NCBI GenBank assembly: GCA_016719105.1
Contig: JADKAQ010000002.1
Location: 1 to 64,000 of the forward strand
Length of the DNA: 64,000 nucleotides
Direction: 5' to 3'
Origin: Gemmatimonadota bacterium
GTDB taxonomy: Bacteria > Gemmatimonadota > Gemmatimonadetes > Gemmatimonadales > Gemmatimonadaceae
Under the pieces are notes generated by a model, which ran no database searches, was not told where the DNA came from, and saw only the letters and a program-made list of their open reading frames with translations. Below are positions 18,015-26,408 of this stretch, one piece after another. Every line of letters begins with the position of its first letter. The stretch's first letter is position 1. The position numbers and the translations under genes were made by a program.

Positions 18015-19705
18015 GCTGCGCTGCCGAGGGACGGCGCGTGACCGCACTCGCGCTCGCCGCGCTCGTGTCGGCGCTCGCCGCCGCGATCCCCATGCCTAAC
18101 GTCGTCGAGGGGCAGCCGCGCCCGAGCCGCACCGGGGGCAGCCGACCGGGGATCGACGTCCTGCACTACGACTTCCGCGTCGACTTCTCGCCGCGCGGGC
18201 TCGACGACACGGTGCGCGTGGCGAGCGTGGTCACGATCGCGCGCACCGCGCGCGCCGACTCGCTCGTGCTCGACCTGCGTCCCGCTATGCGCGTGGATGA
18301 GACGCGGGTGAACGGCACCGTGGTGACGACGCGTCGCGACAGCGCCAGCGTCCGCATCCCGCTCCCGGCCGGCGTGCGCGACACGCTGCGCGTGGAGGTG
18401 CGCGCGCATGGGCGCCCCACCGATGGCCTCATCGTGCGGCGCGACTCGTCGGGGAGCTGGACCGCCTTCGCCGATCACTTCCCCGACCGGGCGCGCGAGT
18501 GGCTCCCCACGGTCGACCATCCGTCGGACAAGGCGACCGTCGAGTGGACGGTGCGCGCGCCGGCCGCCTATCGCGTGGTGGCCAACGGTGAATTGCAGGA
18601 GGAGACGCCCGAACCGGCCGCCGGCGGTCGCCCCGAACTGCGCCTCACGCGGTGGCGCTCGGTGCGCCCGCTGTACACCGGGGTGATGGTGATCGGCGTG
18701 GCCCCGTTCGCGACCTACGAACTCGGGCGCACGGCGTGCGGGTTGGGTGAGCTCCCGGGGTGCGTGCCGCAGAGCGTCTGGATCACCCCGGATGTGCGGG
18801 GCTACATGCCCGGCCCGTTTGGCCGCGCCGGCGACATCGTGGCCCTCTACTCGCGGCTCGTGGGGCCCTTCCCGTACGAGAAGCTCGCCCACGTGCAGAG
18901 CTCGACGCGCTACGGCGGCATGGAGAACGCCTCGGCCATCTTCTACGCCGACAAGATCTACCGCGGCCGTACCATGTCGGAGGGGCTCATCGCCCACGAG
19001 TCGGCACACCAGTGGTTCGGCGATGCGGTGACGACGCGAGAATGGCCGCACGTCTGGCTCTCCGAGGGCTTCGCCACCTATTTCGCCGCGCTGTGGAGCG
19101 AGAGTGCCCACGGCGACAGCGCCTTCCTCGACGACATGCGCCGCATGCGCGAGTCGGTGCTGGCCGACAAGATGGCGATGGAAAAGCCCATCATCGACGA
19201 GTCGTTGAGCGACCTGCGGTATGTCCTCAACGGGCTCGTCTACCAGAAGGCGGGCTTCACGCTGCACATGCTGCGGCGCGAGGTGGGAGACAGCGCCTTC
19301 TTCCGCGGCATTCGTGCGTACTACGCCAAGTACCGGCATGGCAACGCCCTCACCAGCGACTTCGTCGCGGAGATGGAGCGATCCTCCGGGGCCAAGCTCG
19401 ATTGGTTCTTCGACCAGTGGATGAAGCGTCCCGGGGTCGCCGACCTCACCGTGGGCTGGCGCTGGGACGAGGTGCGCAAATCGCTGGTGCTGACCGTGTC
19501 GCAGGGGACACAGGTTCCCCCCTATCGCCTCAACGTGGCCGTGGACGTCACGGACGCGCGCGGCAAGGTCCAGCGCGTTCGCGTGACCATCCCCGCCGCG
19601 CGCGTGGCGACCATTCCGGTGGCGCTCAAGGTCGATACCCCTCCCCGGTCGGTCCGCTTCGACGCCGACGTCTCGCTGCTCGGGCGCCTCAAGGCCACGC
19701 CGTAA
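18011..19705 (+). CDS. M1-family zinc aminopeptidase, secreted
   Basis: 564 residues with a hydrophobic leader (about residues 8-30). An N-terminal beta-domain (about 45-230) is followed by the catalytic domain. The substrate-binding GxMEN motif appears as YGGMENASAI, the zinc motif as IAHESAHQWFGDA (HExxH) and the third zinc ligand in WLSEGFATYF. The proton-donor tyrosine region is VYQKAGFTLHML. Such enzymes remove N-terminal amino acids; export suggests nutrient peptide processing. The gene overlaps the stop of the upstream sugar-dehydrogenase gene by 4 bp. It lacks the long C-terminal helical domain of PepN, so it is of the short M1 type. Confidence 0.92.
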   Translation: MSCAAEGRRVTALALAALVSALAAAIPMPNVVEGQPRPSRTGGSRPGIDVLHYDFRVDFSPRGLDDTVRVASVVTIARTARADSLVLDLRPAMRVDETRVNGTVVTTRRDSASVRIPLPAGVRDTLRVEVRAHGRPTDGLIVRRDSSGSWTAFADHFPDRAREWLPTVDHPSDKATVEWTVRAPAAYRVVANGELQEETPEPAAGGRPELRLTRWRSVRPLYTGVMVIGVAPFATYELGRTACGLGELPGCVPQSVWITPDVRGYMPGPFGRAGDIVALYSRLVGPFPYEKLAHVQSSTRYGGMENASAIFYADKIYRGRTMSEGLIAHESAHQWFGDAVTTREWPHVWLSEGFATYFAALWSESAHGDSAFLDDMRRMRESVLADKMAMEKPIIDESLSDLRYVLNGLVYQKAGFTLHMLRREVGDSAFFRGIRAYYAKYRHGNALTSDFVAEMERSSGAKLDWFFDQWMKRPGVADLTVGWRWDEVRKSLVLTVSQGTQVPPYRLNVAVDVTDARGKVQRVRVTIPAARVATIPVALKVDTPPRSVRFDADVSLLGRLKATP

Positions 19706-19938
19706 CGACCGTTCCTGGGGGCGGGTCGGGGTTGGCCCGCAGAATGCGCAGGTGAGGCCACGGGCCACGCGTCCGGGCGGCGAGGCCGGGCAGCGCGTCC
19801 GGATCACGCGCTCGGACGCGGCGCGGCCCGCGGGACCGGCCCCTGACCCGGGAAGGGGTTTCCCCGATCTCGGATAGGACGGGCGGTCCGGTTAGCTTTA
19901 CCCCTCACCTACTTCACCACGCAGGAGCACGACTTTTC

Positions 19939-21081
19939 ATGCGGATGCTCGTCCTCGGCGCCGGCCTCCAGGGCTCGGCCTGCGCTTTCGATCTCTTACA
20001 GAACGCCGACGTGCAGGAGGTCCGGATCGCCGACCTCCGCGTCGATCATCTTCCGTCCTTTCTGACCCCGTACGTCGGCGGGCGCCTTATCCCGACCAAG
20101 CTCGACGTCCGCGATCGCGACGCCGTGCTGGCCCAGATGCGCGACTGTCAGGTCGTGATGAGTGCCATTCCGTACTACTTCAACGAGGCGCTCGCGGCCC
20201 TCGCCGTTGAGGGCGGGGCGCACTTCTGCGACCTCGGTGGCAACACCGAGATCGTCTTCAACCAGAAGAAGCTTCACGACGCCGCGAAGGCCAAGGGAGT
20301 CTCGATCATCCCGGACTGCGGCGTTGCGCCGGGAATGGTGAACATCCTGGCCCAGTACGGCATCGACCAGCTCGACTCGGTCGATACGGTGAAGATCTTC
20401 GTGGGCGGGCTCCCGCAGTTTCCCGAGCCGCCGCTCAACTACCAGATCGTCTATTCGCTCGAGGGTGTGCTCGACTACTACACGACGCTCTCGTGGGTCG
20501 TGCGCGACGGCAAGCGGACGCAGGTCAAGGCGCTCTCCGAACTCGAGACGGTCTCGTTTCCGTCGCCGGTGGGCGACCTCGAGGCCTTCCACACCGCCGG
20601 CGGGCTCTCCACCATGGCGTTCCGCTATGAGGGAAAGATCCCCACGATGGAGTACAAGACGCTGCGCTACCCTGGCCACGCCAGGATCATGGAAGCGATT
20701 CGCGACTTGGGGCTGCTGGAACTCGAGCCAGTCGACGTGAAGGGGGTGAAGGTGTCGCCGCGCGACGTTGCGGTCGCGGTCATGGGGCCCCGCCTCACGA
20801 AGAAGAAGCCCGACCTGGTCGCCCTGCGCGTGACTGTGAGCGGGACCAAGGGGGGATCGCCGGTGACGATCGCCTGGAACCTCGTGGATCGTTTCGACGA
20901 GCAGCACGGGATTTCGGCGATGATGCGCACGACGGGCTACTCGCTGGCTATCACGGGGCTCTTCCAGGGGCGCGGGCGCATCGCCGCCGGCGTCCACACC
21001 CCGGACGAGAGCATGCCGGCCGCCGACTACATCGCCGAGCTGCGCAAGCGCGGCGTGCAGATCGAGGAGACGCGCTCCTAG
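19939..21081 (+). CDS. saccharopine-dehydrogenase-family protein, probable lysine 6-dehydrogenase
   Basis: 380 residues, cytosolic. The N-terminus is a Rossmann NAD(P)-binding motif (MRMLVLGAGLQGSACAFDLL). The core DCGVAPGMVNILA and VKIFVGGLPQFPEPPLNYQ resembles lysine 6-dehydrogenases, which oxidise the epsilon-amino group of lysine to the semialdehyde that cyclises to piperideine-6-carboxylate. Saccharopine reductases and carboxynorspermidine dehydrogenases are alternatives. AGGAG lies 11 nt before the ATG. The gene is monocistronic: 233 bp of upstream sequence and hairpins behind it. Confidence 0.82.
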   Translation: MRMLVLGAGLQGSACAFDLLQNADVQEVRIADLRVDHLPSFLTPYVGGRLIPTKLDVRDRDAVLAQMRDCQVVMSAIPYYFNEALAALAVEGGAHFCDLGGNTEIVFNQKKLHDAAKAKGVSIIPDCGVAPGMVNILAQYGIDQLDSVDTVKIFVGGLPQFPEPPLNYQIVYSLEGVLDYYTTLSWVVRDGKRTQVKALSELETVSFPSPVGDLEAFHTAGGLSTMAFRYEGKIPTMEYKTLRYPGHARIMEAIRDLGLLELEPVDVKGVKVSPRDVAVAVMGPRLTKKKPDLVALRVTVSGTKGGSPVTIAWNLVDRFDEQHGISAMMRTTGYSLAITGLFQGRGRIAAGVHTPDESMPAADYIAELRKRGVQIEETRS

Positions 21082-21091
21082 CGGTGTGCCA

Positions 21092-21111
21092 CGGCGCCGC
21101 TTGCGGCGCCG
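21092..21111 (+). terminator. hairpin after the lysine-dehydrogenase-like gene
   Basis: CGGCGCC (21092-21098) and GGCGCCG (21105-21111) pair across GCTTGC, 11 bp after the stop. It may act together with the longer hairpin that follows. Confidence 0.4.
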
Positions 21112-21130
21112 GCCGGACCTGGAACGACGA

Positions 21131-21161
21131 CGCCCCGCGGAAGCCGATGCTCCGCGGGGCG
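21131..21161. terminator. bidirectional terminator between convergent genes
   Basis: CGCCCCGCGGA (21131-21141) and TCCGCGGGGCG (21151-21161) form a perfect 11-bp stem with a 9-nt loop. It lies between the rightward lysine-dehydrogenase-like gene and the leftward dacB, so it can serve both. TGTTG follows on the plus strand. Confidence 0.65.
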
Positions 21162-21196
21162 TGTTGCGTACGAGTCGTTAGGCTGATGGGGGAGCG

Positions 21197-23047
21197 CTAC
21201 CGGCTCCACCCGGCCAGTGTGGCGCCCATGGCGTCGATCGTCTCGCGGGCATGCCAGCGGTCGCGCCCGTTGTACAGGAACGAGAATGCGAGCAGCTCGC
21301 CGTTCTGCGCCGTCACGTAGCCACCAAGGGCGATGACTTCGTTGGTCGTCCCGGTCTTGGCGTGCAGGTTCCCTGAGGCCGGCGTGGCTGTCATGCGACG
21401 GCGCAGCATCTCGGACTGTCCGGCCACGGGGAGCGACTGGTGGAACTCGCGTCCCCAGCTGGCGCGGTTGGCGTAGCCGAGCAGTTGGACGAGCGCGCGC
21501 GGCGTGATGCGATCGAGCGTCGAAAGTCCGCTCCCATCGGCCGCGTTCACCGCGTCGCCACGCGCCCCGACCCGCAGGGTGAGGAAGTCCCGCATGAGGA
21601 CATTGGCCCGCTCGGCCGACCCGACACCGTCGGGCGATCCGGGACGCGCCGCGCCGCGTAGCAGGAGCTCGGCGATGTGGTTCACGCTTTCGCGGTTCAT
21701 GTCGTTCGCCAGCGCCCAGAGCGGCGGCGAGCGAAACATGGCGATGCGCGTCGCGCTGACCGGCGTCTCGCCCAGGCGAAGGGCTCCGTCGACCTCGATC
21801 CCCTCGCGCTCGAGTGCCTTGCGGAAGGCGCCGGTCGTGAAGATCGCCGGGTCATCGACGACGACCTGGTAGACCTTGGGTTCGGAGCGCGACCCGATGG
21901 TTCCGCGCGCGATGATCGTCCCGTCCGGGGTACGCGAAACGACGAGTCGACCGGTGCGCCCGCCAGACGTCCGCGTATTGTTGACGACCTTGTAGGCGAC
22001 CGTGGCCGGCTGCAATGTCACGACACCGGCTCCGCCCGACTTCCCCGGGGCGATGACGACGTTGAGCAGGTTCTCGTTGAGCGACAGCGACGACACGCGC
22101 GAGGCATAGGAGTCGTCGAGGTAGCGCGAGAGCCACCCGTCGGGGATGCGCTTGGCGTCGAAGGCGCCGGCATCGCCGACGATGTCGCCGCTCACACGCT
22201 TGATTCCCGCGTCGGCGACGAGGCGAGCGAGGGCGCGCATCGGTGCGTCGGGCCCTCCCGGCATGTAGCGCGGCGACATCGAGGGGTCACCGCCCCCCTT
22301 GAGATACAGCGACCCACGCAGCGATCCGTCGGCATCGACCGTCCCGTCGCGCAGGATGTCGGTCGTGAGCTGGTGGTTCGGTCCCAGGCGCTCGAAGGCG
22401 AGCGCGGTGGTGAAGAGCTTGAACGTCGACGCCGGGAGCATCGGGGCATCGGCGCGATAGGAGAAGAGCGTGTCGCCGCGCGAGAGTGACGAGACGACAA
22501 CCCCCCACACCCCGTTTGTGGTCCGGGCGCCGAGCAGGGTCTGCAGGTCGGCGGCCAGGGCGATCTCTCCACGCGGCGTCGTGTGCCGGAGGACCGGGAC
22601 GGCCTTCGTCACGCGACGCGCGGACTTGCCGCTCCGACTGGTGCGGCGGCGTGCCGCGCTCGTTCGCGCCGACGCGGACGTGCGTCGCTTGGCCGCAGTC
22701 GACTGCTTGGCCGCGGACGACCGCTTGGGTTTGGTCCCCTTGGCGGCGGTCGCGCTGGGCTTCTTCGTGGCGGCGCGCTTGGCAGCGCCCGTGGCGGAGC
22801 GCGCGGTCGCGCTCTCACCAGCGGCGATCACCGCGCCGCCTGACGAGTGCCTCGTCTGTCCCGGGGTGCGGGCGGCGAGTGGGGCCGGGGAGAAGGCCAG
22901 CGCGGCGGCCAGCGTCGCGGCACCCCCCAACGAGGCGAAGCGCGCCGTGCGAAGGGCGATGCCAGCGAGGCGTGCGATGCCAGCGAAGCGTGCGATGCCA
23001 GCGAAGCGTGCGATGCCAGCGAAGCGTGCGAAGGGGCGCGTGCTCAT
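21197..23047 (-). CDS. dacB: D-alanyl-D-alanine carboxypeptidase/endopeptidase (PBP4, DacB type)
   Basis: 616 residues from ATG 23047. Peptidase S13 motifs are all present: the serine SxxK in PASTFKLFTTAL, SxN in ESVNHIAELLLRG and KTG in HAKTGTTNEVIALGG. It trims or cuts peptidoglycan stem peptides in the periplasm. Two features are odd. The first 35 residues are a tandem repeat of RFAGIA, from an 18-bp DNA repeat, leading into the hydrophobic leader. After the leader there is about 90 residues of Lys/Arg/Ala/Ser-rich sequence (around residues 85-160, such as KQSTAAKRRTSASARTSAAR), like a histone H1 tail. The reading frame is open further upstream, but that would overlap the neighbouring gene; ATG 23047 leaves a 47-bp gap. 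Confidence 0.92.
   Translation of the reverse strand: MSTRPFARFAGIARFAGIARFAGIARLAGIALRTARFASLGGAATLAAALAFSPAPLAARTPGQTRHSSGGAVIAAGESATARSATGAAKRAATKKPSATAAKGTKPKRSSAAKQSTAAKRRTSASARTSAARRRTSRSGKSARRVTKAVPVLRHTTPRGEIALAADLQTLLGARTTNGVWGVVVSSLSRGDTLFSYRADAPMLPASTFKLFTTALAFERLGPNHQLTTDILRDGTVDADGSLRGSLYLKGGGDPSMSPRYMPGGPDAPMRALARLVADAGIKRVSGDIVGDAGAFDAKRIPDGWLSRYLDDSYASRVSSLSLNENLLNVVIAPGKSGGAGVVTLQPATVAYKVVNNTRTSGGRTGRLVVSRTPDGTIIARGTIGSRSEPKVYQVVVDDPAIFTTGAFRKALEREGIEVDGALRLGETPVSATRIAMFRSPPLWALANDMNRESVNHIAELLLRGAARPGSPDGVGSAERANVLMRDFLTLRVGARGDAVNAADGSGLSTLDRITPRALVQLLGYANRASWGREFHQSLPVAGQSEMLRRRMTATPASGNLHAKTGTTNEVIALGGYVTAQNGELLAFSFLYNGRDRWHARETIDAMGATLAGWSR
22956..23027 (-). repeat. 18-bp tandem repeat, four copies, in the dacB signal region
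   Basis: On the plus strand the unit is GCGATGCCAGCGAAGCGT, at 22956, 22974, 22992 and 23010; the first copy differs at one base (GAGG for GAAG). Because the unit is 18 bp it adds six residues per copy (ARFAGI) without changing frame. Confidence 0.95.
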
Positions 23048-23094
23048 GTCGTCGAGAGCCTCTCCCGCTCCGCGCGGTCGCTGCGCGAAGCCCG

Positions 23095-24336
23095 TCAGAC
23101 CTTGAAGAAAATTCGCTTCCGGTGCAGCGCCCCGAGGATCCCAGCCCACAGGAGGACGAAGGTGACTGCGAACAGCAACGACGCGTTGCGTGGCGCGAGC
23201 CACGGCGCGTAGAACGTTTCGTAGATCACTCGCTGGATTGGAGCCTGCTCACCATCATGGGGCACGGTGATGACCGAATATATCAGGCGGGCCATCATTC
23301 CCGAACCCACAAAGGCAATCATCGGGTTCGTGCCGAACCATGTAAAGGGGCGTGTCCACCACGTTAGGCCTAACACATCGATCACCCAGGTGCACGTGGC
23401 CAATGCCACGGCGCCCATCCCGGCGGTGAACAGCACGTAAGAGCTGGTCCAGAGGCTCTTGTTGATGGGGAACGACCAGTGCCACATCAGCCCGGCCACC
23501 ATGCATAACGACCCCACCGCGAACATCCCCACCAGTCGCTCCTGCAGCGGTTTCCCAGACGCGAGCCACCGTCCCGTGATCACGCCAAGGATCACCGTCC
23601 CGATCGCCGGGACCGTGGAGAGGAGCCCCTCCGGGTCCCAGGTCTTCGCCGACCGCCAGACGTGCGAGCCGAAGACCGCACGATCGATGTAGGCCGCCAG
23701 CGACGCCGATGGGTCGTCGAGCAGCAGCGCGCCGATCCCACGACCGGGGACCGGGATGAGCGTCATCGCAAACCAGTAGCCGAACAGGAGCACGGCGACC
23801 AGCAGGACCTGGCTCTTGAGGGAGCTGCGCAGGGTCAGGAGCCCGCCGCACAGGTACGCGACCCCGATGCGCTGCAGCACTCCTGGGAAGCGCATTCCGG
23901 TGATCCGGGTCAGCGGGAAGAAGGGGAAGGCGGCGAGCAGCAGCCCGAAGAGGATGATCAAGAGCCCCCGCTTCACGATCTGCCGCACGATCGCCCCTTC
24001 ATCGTCACCGCGCGCGCGCCGCGCCTCGAGCGAGAGGTGCGTCGTGATACCGACGATGAAGAGGAAGAAGGGGAAGATCAGGTCGGTCGGCGTCCACCCG
24101 TGCCAGGGCGCGTGCCCCAGCGGCGGATAGATGGCCCCCCAGCTCCCGGGATTGTTCACCAGCAGCATCCCGGCGACCGTCATGCCGCGGAAGACATCCA
24201 GCGACAGGAGGCGTTCGCGCGCGGGAAAACGACCAGCGGAAGGCGCCGGTGCGAGTGGCTCTGCTTCGGTAGAGGACGCGGGTGCCGATGGTGGGCGAGA
24301 TGTCGTACTCGAGCCCGGTGGAACGGTTGCCGTCAT
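23095..24336 (-). CDS. heparan-alpha-glucosaminide N-acetyltransferase-like membrane protein
   Basis: 413 residues with about ten membrane segments. The N-terminal block [20 protein letters not shown] and [15 protein letters not shown] belongs to the DUF5009/HGSNAT-like acyltransferase family. These proteins are thought to carry acetyl groups across the membrane to sugars. A His usually considered important is a candidate in [20 protein letters not shown] proline/serine-rich cytosolic N-terminus of about 40 residues precedes it. It lies upstream of dacB in the same direction with a 47-bp gap, which suggests a cell-wall-modification pair, for example acetylation of peptidoglycan or surface sugars. 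That link is inference. Confidence 0.83.
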   Translation of the reverse strand: MTATVPPGSSTTSRPPSAPASSTEAEPLAPAPSAGRFPARERLLSLDVFRGMTVAGMLLVNNPGSWGAIYPPLGHAPWHGWTPTDLIFPFFLFIVGITTHLSLEARRARGDDEGAIVRQIVKRGLLIILFGLLLAAFPFFPLTRITGMRFPGVLQRIGVAYLCGGLLTLRSSLKSQVLLVAVLLFGYWFAMTLIPVPGRGIGALLLDDPSASLAAYIDRAVFGSHVWRSAKTWDPEGLLSTVPAIGTVILGVITGRWLASGKPLQERLVGMFAVGSLCMVAGLMWHWSFPINKSLWTSSYVLFTAGMGAVALATCTWVIDVLGLTWWTRPFTWFGTNPMIAFVGSGMMARLIYSVITVPHDGEQAPIQRVIYETFYAPWLAPRNASLLFAVTFVLLWAGILGALHRKRIFFKV

Positions 24337-24686
24337 GACGCGTGAAGCCAGCTCGGCCAGAAAGAAAGTCGCAGGAACGTCCCCGGATACTATCGCCTCG
24401 CAGCGGATGAACTGCTACCCTGAAGGGCCGCCCGCGGCTCAGCTGGCTCGAACACCGCCACGCTCCAGCGCTCCGACCGCGCCCAACGCCATCGCACCGG
24501 CACCTGCACGAACGGGTGGGAGGCGGCCCCCCGGCAAGGCGAAGCGAAAAGTCGCACCCGCAAGCAGCGTATCGGCCAGCCTGTGTCGCCCGGCGCACCG
24601 AGCGGGGAAGGAGACCCACCGCGCTGGGCGACGCGGAGAACACCCGGGTTCGTTCGTCTCGTCGTCGACCGTCAGGAGGAGGACAC
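24337..24686. other. divergent intergenic region
   Basis: 350 bp between the acyltransferase-like gene and the small membrane protein. I see no gene with a convincing reading frame, no long hairpin and no clear promoter hexamers. The Shine-Dalgarno AGGAGGAGG of the rightward gene ends it (24674-24682). Confidence 0.5.
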
Positions 24687-25175
24687 ATGGAGCAGGGACG
24701 TGTACGTCGCGAGGGCATCGTTGTGGGGATGCTCGGCGCCACCGCAGTAGTCGTCTGGTTCTTCATCGCCGACGTCATCGCCGGACACCTCCTCTTCACT
24801 CCCTACGCGTTAGGGTCGGTGCTGCAGGGATTCTTCGGCGTCGAGACACCGGCCTCGATCCCGGCGACGATCCTCATGTACACGATCTTTCACTACCTGT
24901 CGTTCATCGCGGTCGGCCTGGTCTTCTCGGCGATCTTCAATGCCGCCGAGCGTGAACCGTCGATCCTGGCTGGCTTCGCGATCCTCTTCGTGGCCCTGGA
25001 GATCGGCTGCCTGGGGCTCACGGTGATGGTGCAGGAGTCGTCGGCGCTGCGGCAGATCGCGTGGTACCAGATCGGCGCGGCGAACCTGGTGGCCTCGGTT
25101 GCCATGGGGACGTACCTCGTCCGTCGCCACCGCCACGTCATCAGCCGCGTGGCGCTCTCGCTCAGCGGAGTCTGA
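24687..25175 (+). CDS. small four-helix membrane protein of unknown function
   Basis: 162 residues with four predicted membrane segments (about 13-38, 55-78, 90-110 and 125-145) and a short basic C-terminus. I do not recognise a characterised family. ATG 24687 is fixed by a very strong AGGAGGAGG 4-12 nt upstream. The frame is open further upstream but that part is arginine-rich and unlikely to be translated. It faces the cytochrome oxidase operon tail to tail, with a shared terminator between. Confidence 0.75.
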   Translation: MEQGRVRREGIVVGMLGATAVVVWFFIADVIAGHLLFTPYALGSVLQGFFGVETPASIPATILMYTIFHYLSFIAVGLVFSAIFNAAEREPSILAGFAILFVALEIGCLGLTVMVQESSALRQIAWYQIGAANLVASVAMGTYLVRRHRHVISRVALSLSGV

Positions 25176-25249
25176 GTCGGCCCGCGCCCCCTCCTCGCGA
25201 GCGGGCGCGATGAACTATCGAAGAACCAAGGGTGTGGTGCGACCAACGA

Positions 25250-25282
25250 AAGCGGGCGGCTCCGGTGAGGAGCCGCCCGCTT
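25250..25282. terminator. strong bidirectional terminator
   Basis: AAGCGGGCGGCTCC (25250-25263) and GGAGCCGCCCGCTT (25269-25282) form a perfect 14-bp stem with loop GGTGA; GTGTCTTG follows. It separates the rightward membrane-protein gene from the leftward cytochrome oxidase operon. Confidence 0.8.
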
Positions 25283-25310
25283 GTGTCTTGCCCTACCGAA
25301 CTTCTGCGCC

Positions 25311-25640
25311 TCAGCCGCCGCCGGCGATGCGGATCGCGATCTTCGAAAAGAGGAAGAGCAACCCGAGCAGCGTGAGGATGGCCACCACCAGCGGCCCGGT
25401 GAACAGGGCGCGGAACAGCTTGTGGTCATACTTGAGGTGCATGTAGTACATGACGACGATCGCGAACTTGATCGCGGACATGATCAGCAGCCCCGGGACA
25501 AAGGCCTTCGATTGCACCAGTTCCGGGATGTAATAGACCCAGACCTCGACGACCGTGATGAGGAAAAGGATCAGCGCGACCCACTTGTACTCCTTCCACG
25601 TCGGGTGGTAGTGCTCGGCGTGTGCGTTGTCGTGCGCCAT
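25311..25640 (-). CDS. cytochrome c oxidase subunit IV
   Basis: 109 residues with three membrane segments (about 21-40, 50-70 and 78-102). The pattern AIVVMYYMHLKYDHKLFR is the signature of the bacterial CoxD/CtaF-type small subunit. It is not needed for catalysis but helps assembly or stability of the heme-copper oxidase. It is the last gene of the coxB-A-C-D operon, starting 8 bp after the coxC stop, and is followed by a strong terminator. Confidence 0.88.
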   Translation of the reverse strand: MAHDNAHAEHYHPTWKEYKWVALILFLITVVEVWVYYIPELVQSKAFVPGLLIMSAIKFAIVVMYYMHLKYDHKLFRALFTGPLVVAILTLLGLLFLFSKIAIRIAGGG

Positions 25641-25648
25641 GAGGGGCC

Positions 25649-26332
25649 TCAGTCCGGAATGAGGTAGAGGAGGGTGAAGATCGCGATCCAGACGACGTCG
25701 ACGAAGTGCCAGTAGAGCGCGGCGATATCGACGGCGAGGGCGTCAGACGGCTGCAGCCCTCGCTTGTAGTCGATGGCGAGGAGCGATCCCAGCCAGATCA
25801 CCCCGGCGGTCACGTGTGCGCCGTGAAAGCCGGTGAGGGTGAAGAACGACGAGCCGAAGAGATTGCGACGGATCGTCAGCCCTTCGTGCACGAACGAGGT
25901 GAACTCATAGGCCTGGAAGCCGAGGAAGCCGGCGCCGAGCAGGCAGGTCATCCACAGCCAGAGCTTGGACGACGTGAGCATCTTGTCCCACGCGCCGGCC
26001 CCCGGGGGGAGCGGCTTGCCGCGGTTCTCGACCGCGGACAGGGCCAGCACCATCGCCAGCGACGACATGAGCAGGACGAAGGTCGACGCCGAGGTGACCG
26101 GGATATTGAGGATCGCCGGGAAGACCTTGCCTGACGAGGGATCGGTCCACGCGTGGTGCGGGAACGGACCGACGATGCTCTTCCCCTTGTAGATCAGGTA
26201 GGTGGAGATGAGCGAGGCGAACAGCATGCACTCCGACCCGATGAACGCCCAGATGGCGATCTTCCGGTTGTCGAGACCGGTGGTCGTGTAGTGGTGGCCG
26301 TGGCCGTTGGCTGCTTCTGCGCTATGAGACAT
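25649..26332 (-). CDS. coxC: cytochrome c oxidase subunit III
   Basis: 227 residues with five membrane segments and a His-rich N-terminus (NGHGHHYTTTG). The blocks WAFIGSECMLFASLISTYL, FFTLTGFHGAHVTAGV and ALYWHFVDVVWIAIFTLLYL are the family signature; the Glu of SECM is the conserved residue near the oxygen pathway. It stabilises subunit I in the inner membrane. It lies 76 bp downstream of coxA; that gap holds a copy of the GAAGACG-type repeat in front of the ATG. Confidence 0.94.
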   Translation of the reverse strand: MSHSAEAANGHGHHYTTTGLDNRKIAIWAFIGSECMLFASLISTYLIYKGKSIVGPFPHHAWTDPSSGKVFPAILNIPVTSASTFVLLMSSLAMVLALSAVENRGKPLPPGAGAWDKMLTSSKLWLWMTCLLGAGFLGFQAYEFTSFVHEGLTIRRNLFGSSFFTLTGFHGAHVTAGVIWLGSLLAIDYKRGLQPSDALAVDIAALYWHFVDVVWIAIFTLLYLIPD

Positions 26333-26343
26333 TGAGAGAGAGC

Positions 26344-26376
26344 GGAAGACGGGAAGACGGGAAGACGAGAGGACGA
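26344..26376 (+). repeat. GAAGACG-type intergenic repeat (coxA-coxC gap)
   Basis: Three GAAGACGGG-like units followed by GAGGACGAG, ending 11 bp before the coxC start on the minus strand. The coxC leader therefore reads as a pyrimidine-rich CGTCTTCC repeat. The same family occurs at 28351, 35652 and 35733. Confidence 0.85.
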
Positions 26377-26408
26377 GTGACCGCAGGCAGCGTCGCGGGC
26401 TCTCCCAG

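Noticed and set aside
22956..23027. CRISPR-like repeat array
   Set aside because: The repeats are directly tandem with no spacers and are in frame in a coding region.
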